Of a stretch of DNA of 13,058 nucleotides, positions 12,970 to 13,058 are shown piece by piece. The stretch spans positions 1 to 13,058 of the forward strand of contig URLU01000046.1 of NCBI GenBank assembly GCA_900548765.1, read 5' to 3'. The position numbers and the translations under genes are program-made. Below the pieces are notes generated by a model that saw only the letters and a list, made by a program, of their open reading frames with translations, had not been told where the DNA came from and did not search any database. Within the stretch, counting starts at the first letter, position 1. Each line of letters opens with the position of its first letter. The DNA is from an uncultured Lachnobacterium sp. (GTDB lineage: Bacteria > Bacillota > Clostridia > Lachnospirales > Lachnospiraceae).

Positions 12970-13058
12970 GCACCCCATCTGTCACGAAGAAGCATTATAA
13001 TTCCGATTGTATTTGAAATGATTGTGAATACATCAAAGGCAAAAGAAACATAATTGTA
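12954..13058 (-). CDS. C-terminal end of a probable membrane protein, truncated by window edge
   Basis: On the minus strand one frame stays open from the window edge for 34 codons and stops with TGA at 12956-12954; the other two frames hit stops. The translation has a hydrophobic stretch (VFTIISNTIGIIMLL) followed by a basic tail (RDRWGAKKEG), like the last transmembrane helix and cytoplasmic end of a membrane protein. The stop lies inside the terminator hairpin, a common layout for convergent genes. The fragment is too short to name a family, and chance openness over 34 codons is possible. Confidence 0.5.
   Translation of the reverse strand, partial: YNYVSFAFDVFTIISNTIGIIMLLRDRWGAKKEG

Overview
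The window reads as chromosomal DNA from a low-to-moderate GC Gram-positive anaerobe, most likely a Lachnospiraceae member (Clostridia; Agathobacter/Roseburia/Eubacterium-like). This is inferred from strong AGGAGG-type ribosome binding sites, σA-type promoter elements, monoderm cell-envelope genes, and a PD-(D/E)XK-like protein family that I associate with Lachnospiraceae genomes. I cannot name the species. No rRNA, tRNA, CRISPR array, integrase or insertion sequence is visible.

Layout. (1) Positions 1-4195, plus strand: a tightly spaced run made of the 3' part of galactose mutarotase, a D-2-hydroxyacid dehydrogenase, a small GIY-YIG protein, an MBOAT membrane O-acyltransferase and a membrane-anchored SGNH hydrolase-like protein. 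It ends in two tandem hairpin terminators. The last two genes look like a module that O-acylates a cell-surface polymer. (2) Positions 4222-5571, minus strand: a membrane-anchored, extracytoplasmic glycerophosphodiester phosphodiesterase-like protein that converges on the first run. (3) Positions 5841-8200, plus strand: a 57-residue unrecognised small protein, a cysteine-rich DUF1284 protein, a lipoprotein N-acetylmuramoyl-L-alanine amidase with an SH3b domain, and a histidine phosphatase, closed by a strong terminator. (4) Positions 8258-12969, plus strand: a near-consensus promoter (TTGACA-N17-TATACT), a PD-(D/E)XK nuclease-like gene with a TTG start, a 1069-residue HelD-type SF1 helicase carrying a C-terminal glycoside-hydrolase-31 N-terminal domain, and a small acidic protein, closed by a terminator. 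The last bases probably hold the 3' end of a minus-strand membrane protein gene.

The most unusual item is the 1069-residue protein. Its first ~740 residues are a complete HelD-type (RNA polymerase-associated) helicase. After a linker of roughly 100 residues, the last ~215 residues resemble the N-terminal β-sandwich of GH31 α-glucosidases/α-xylosidases. The protein stops just where the GH31 catalytic barrel would begin. Together with the preceding nuclease-like gene (24-nt gap) and the following acidic protein, it forms a discrete promoter-to-terminator unit that I do not recognise as a described system. The other regions look like ordinary envelope and housekeeping genes of gut Clostridia.
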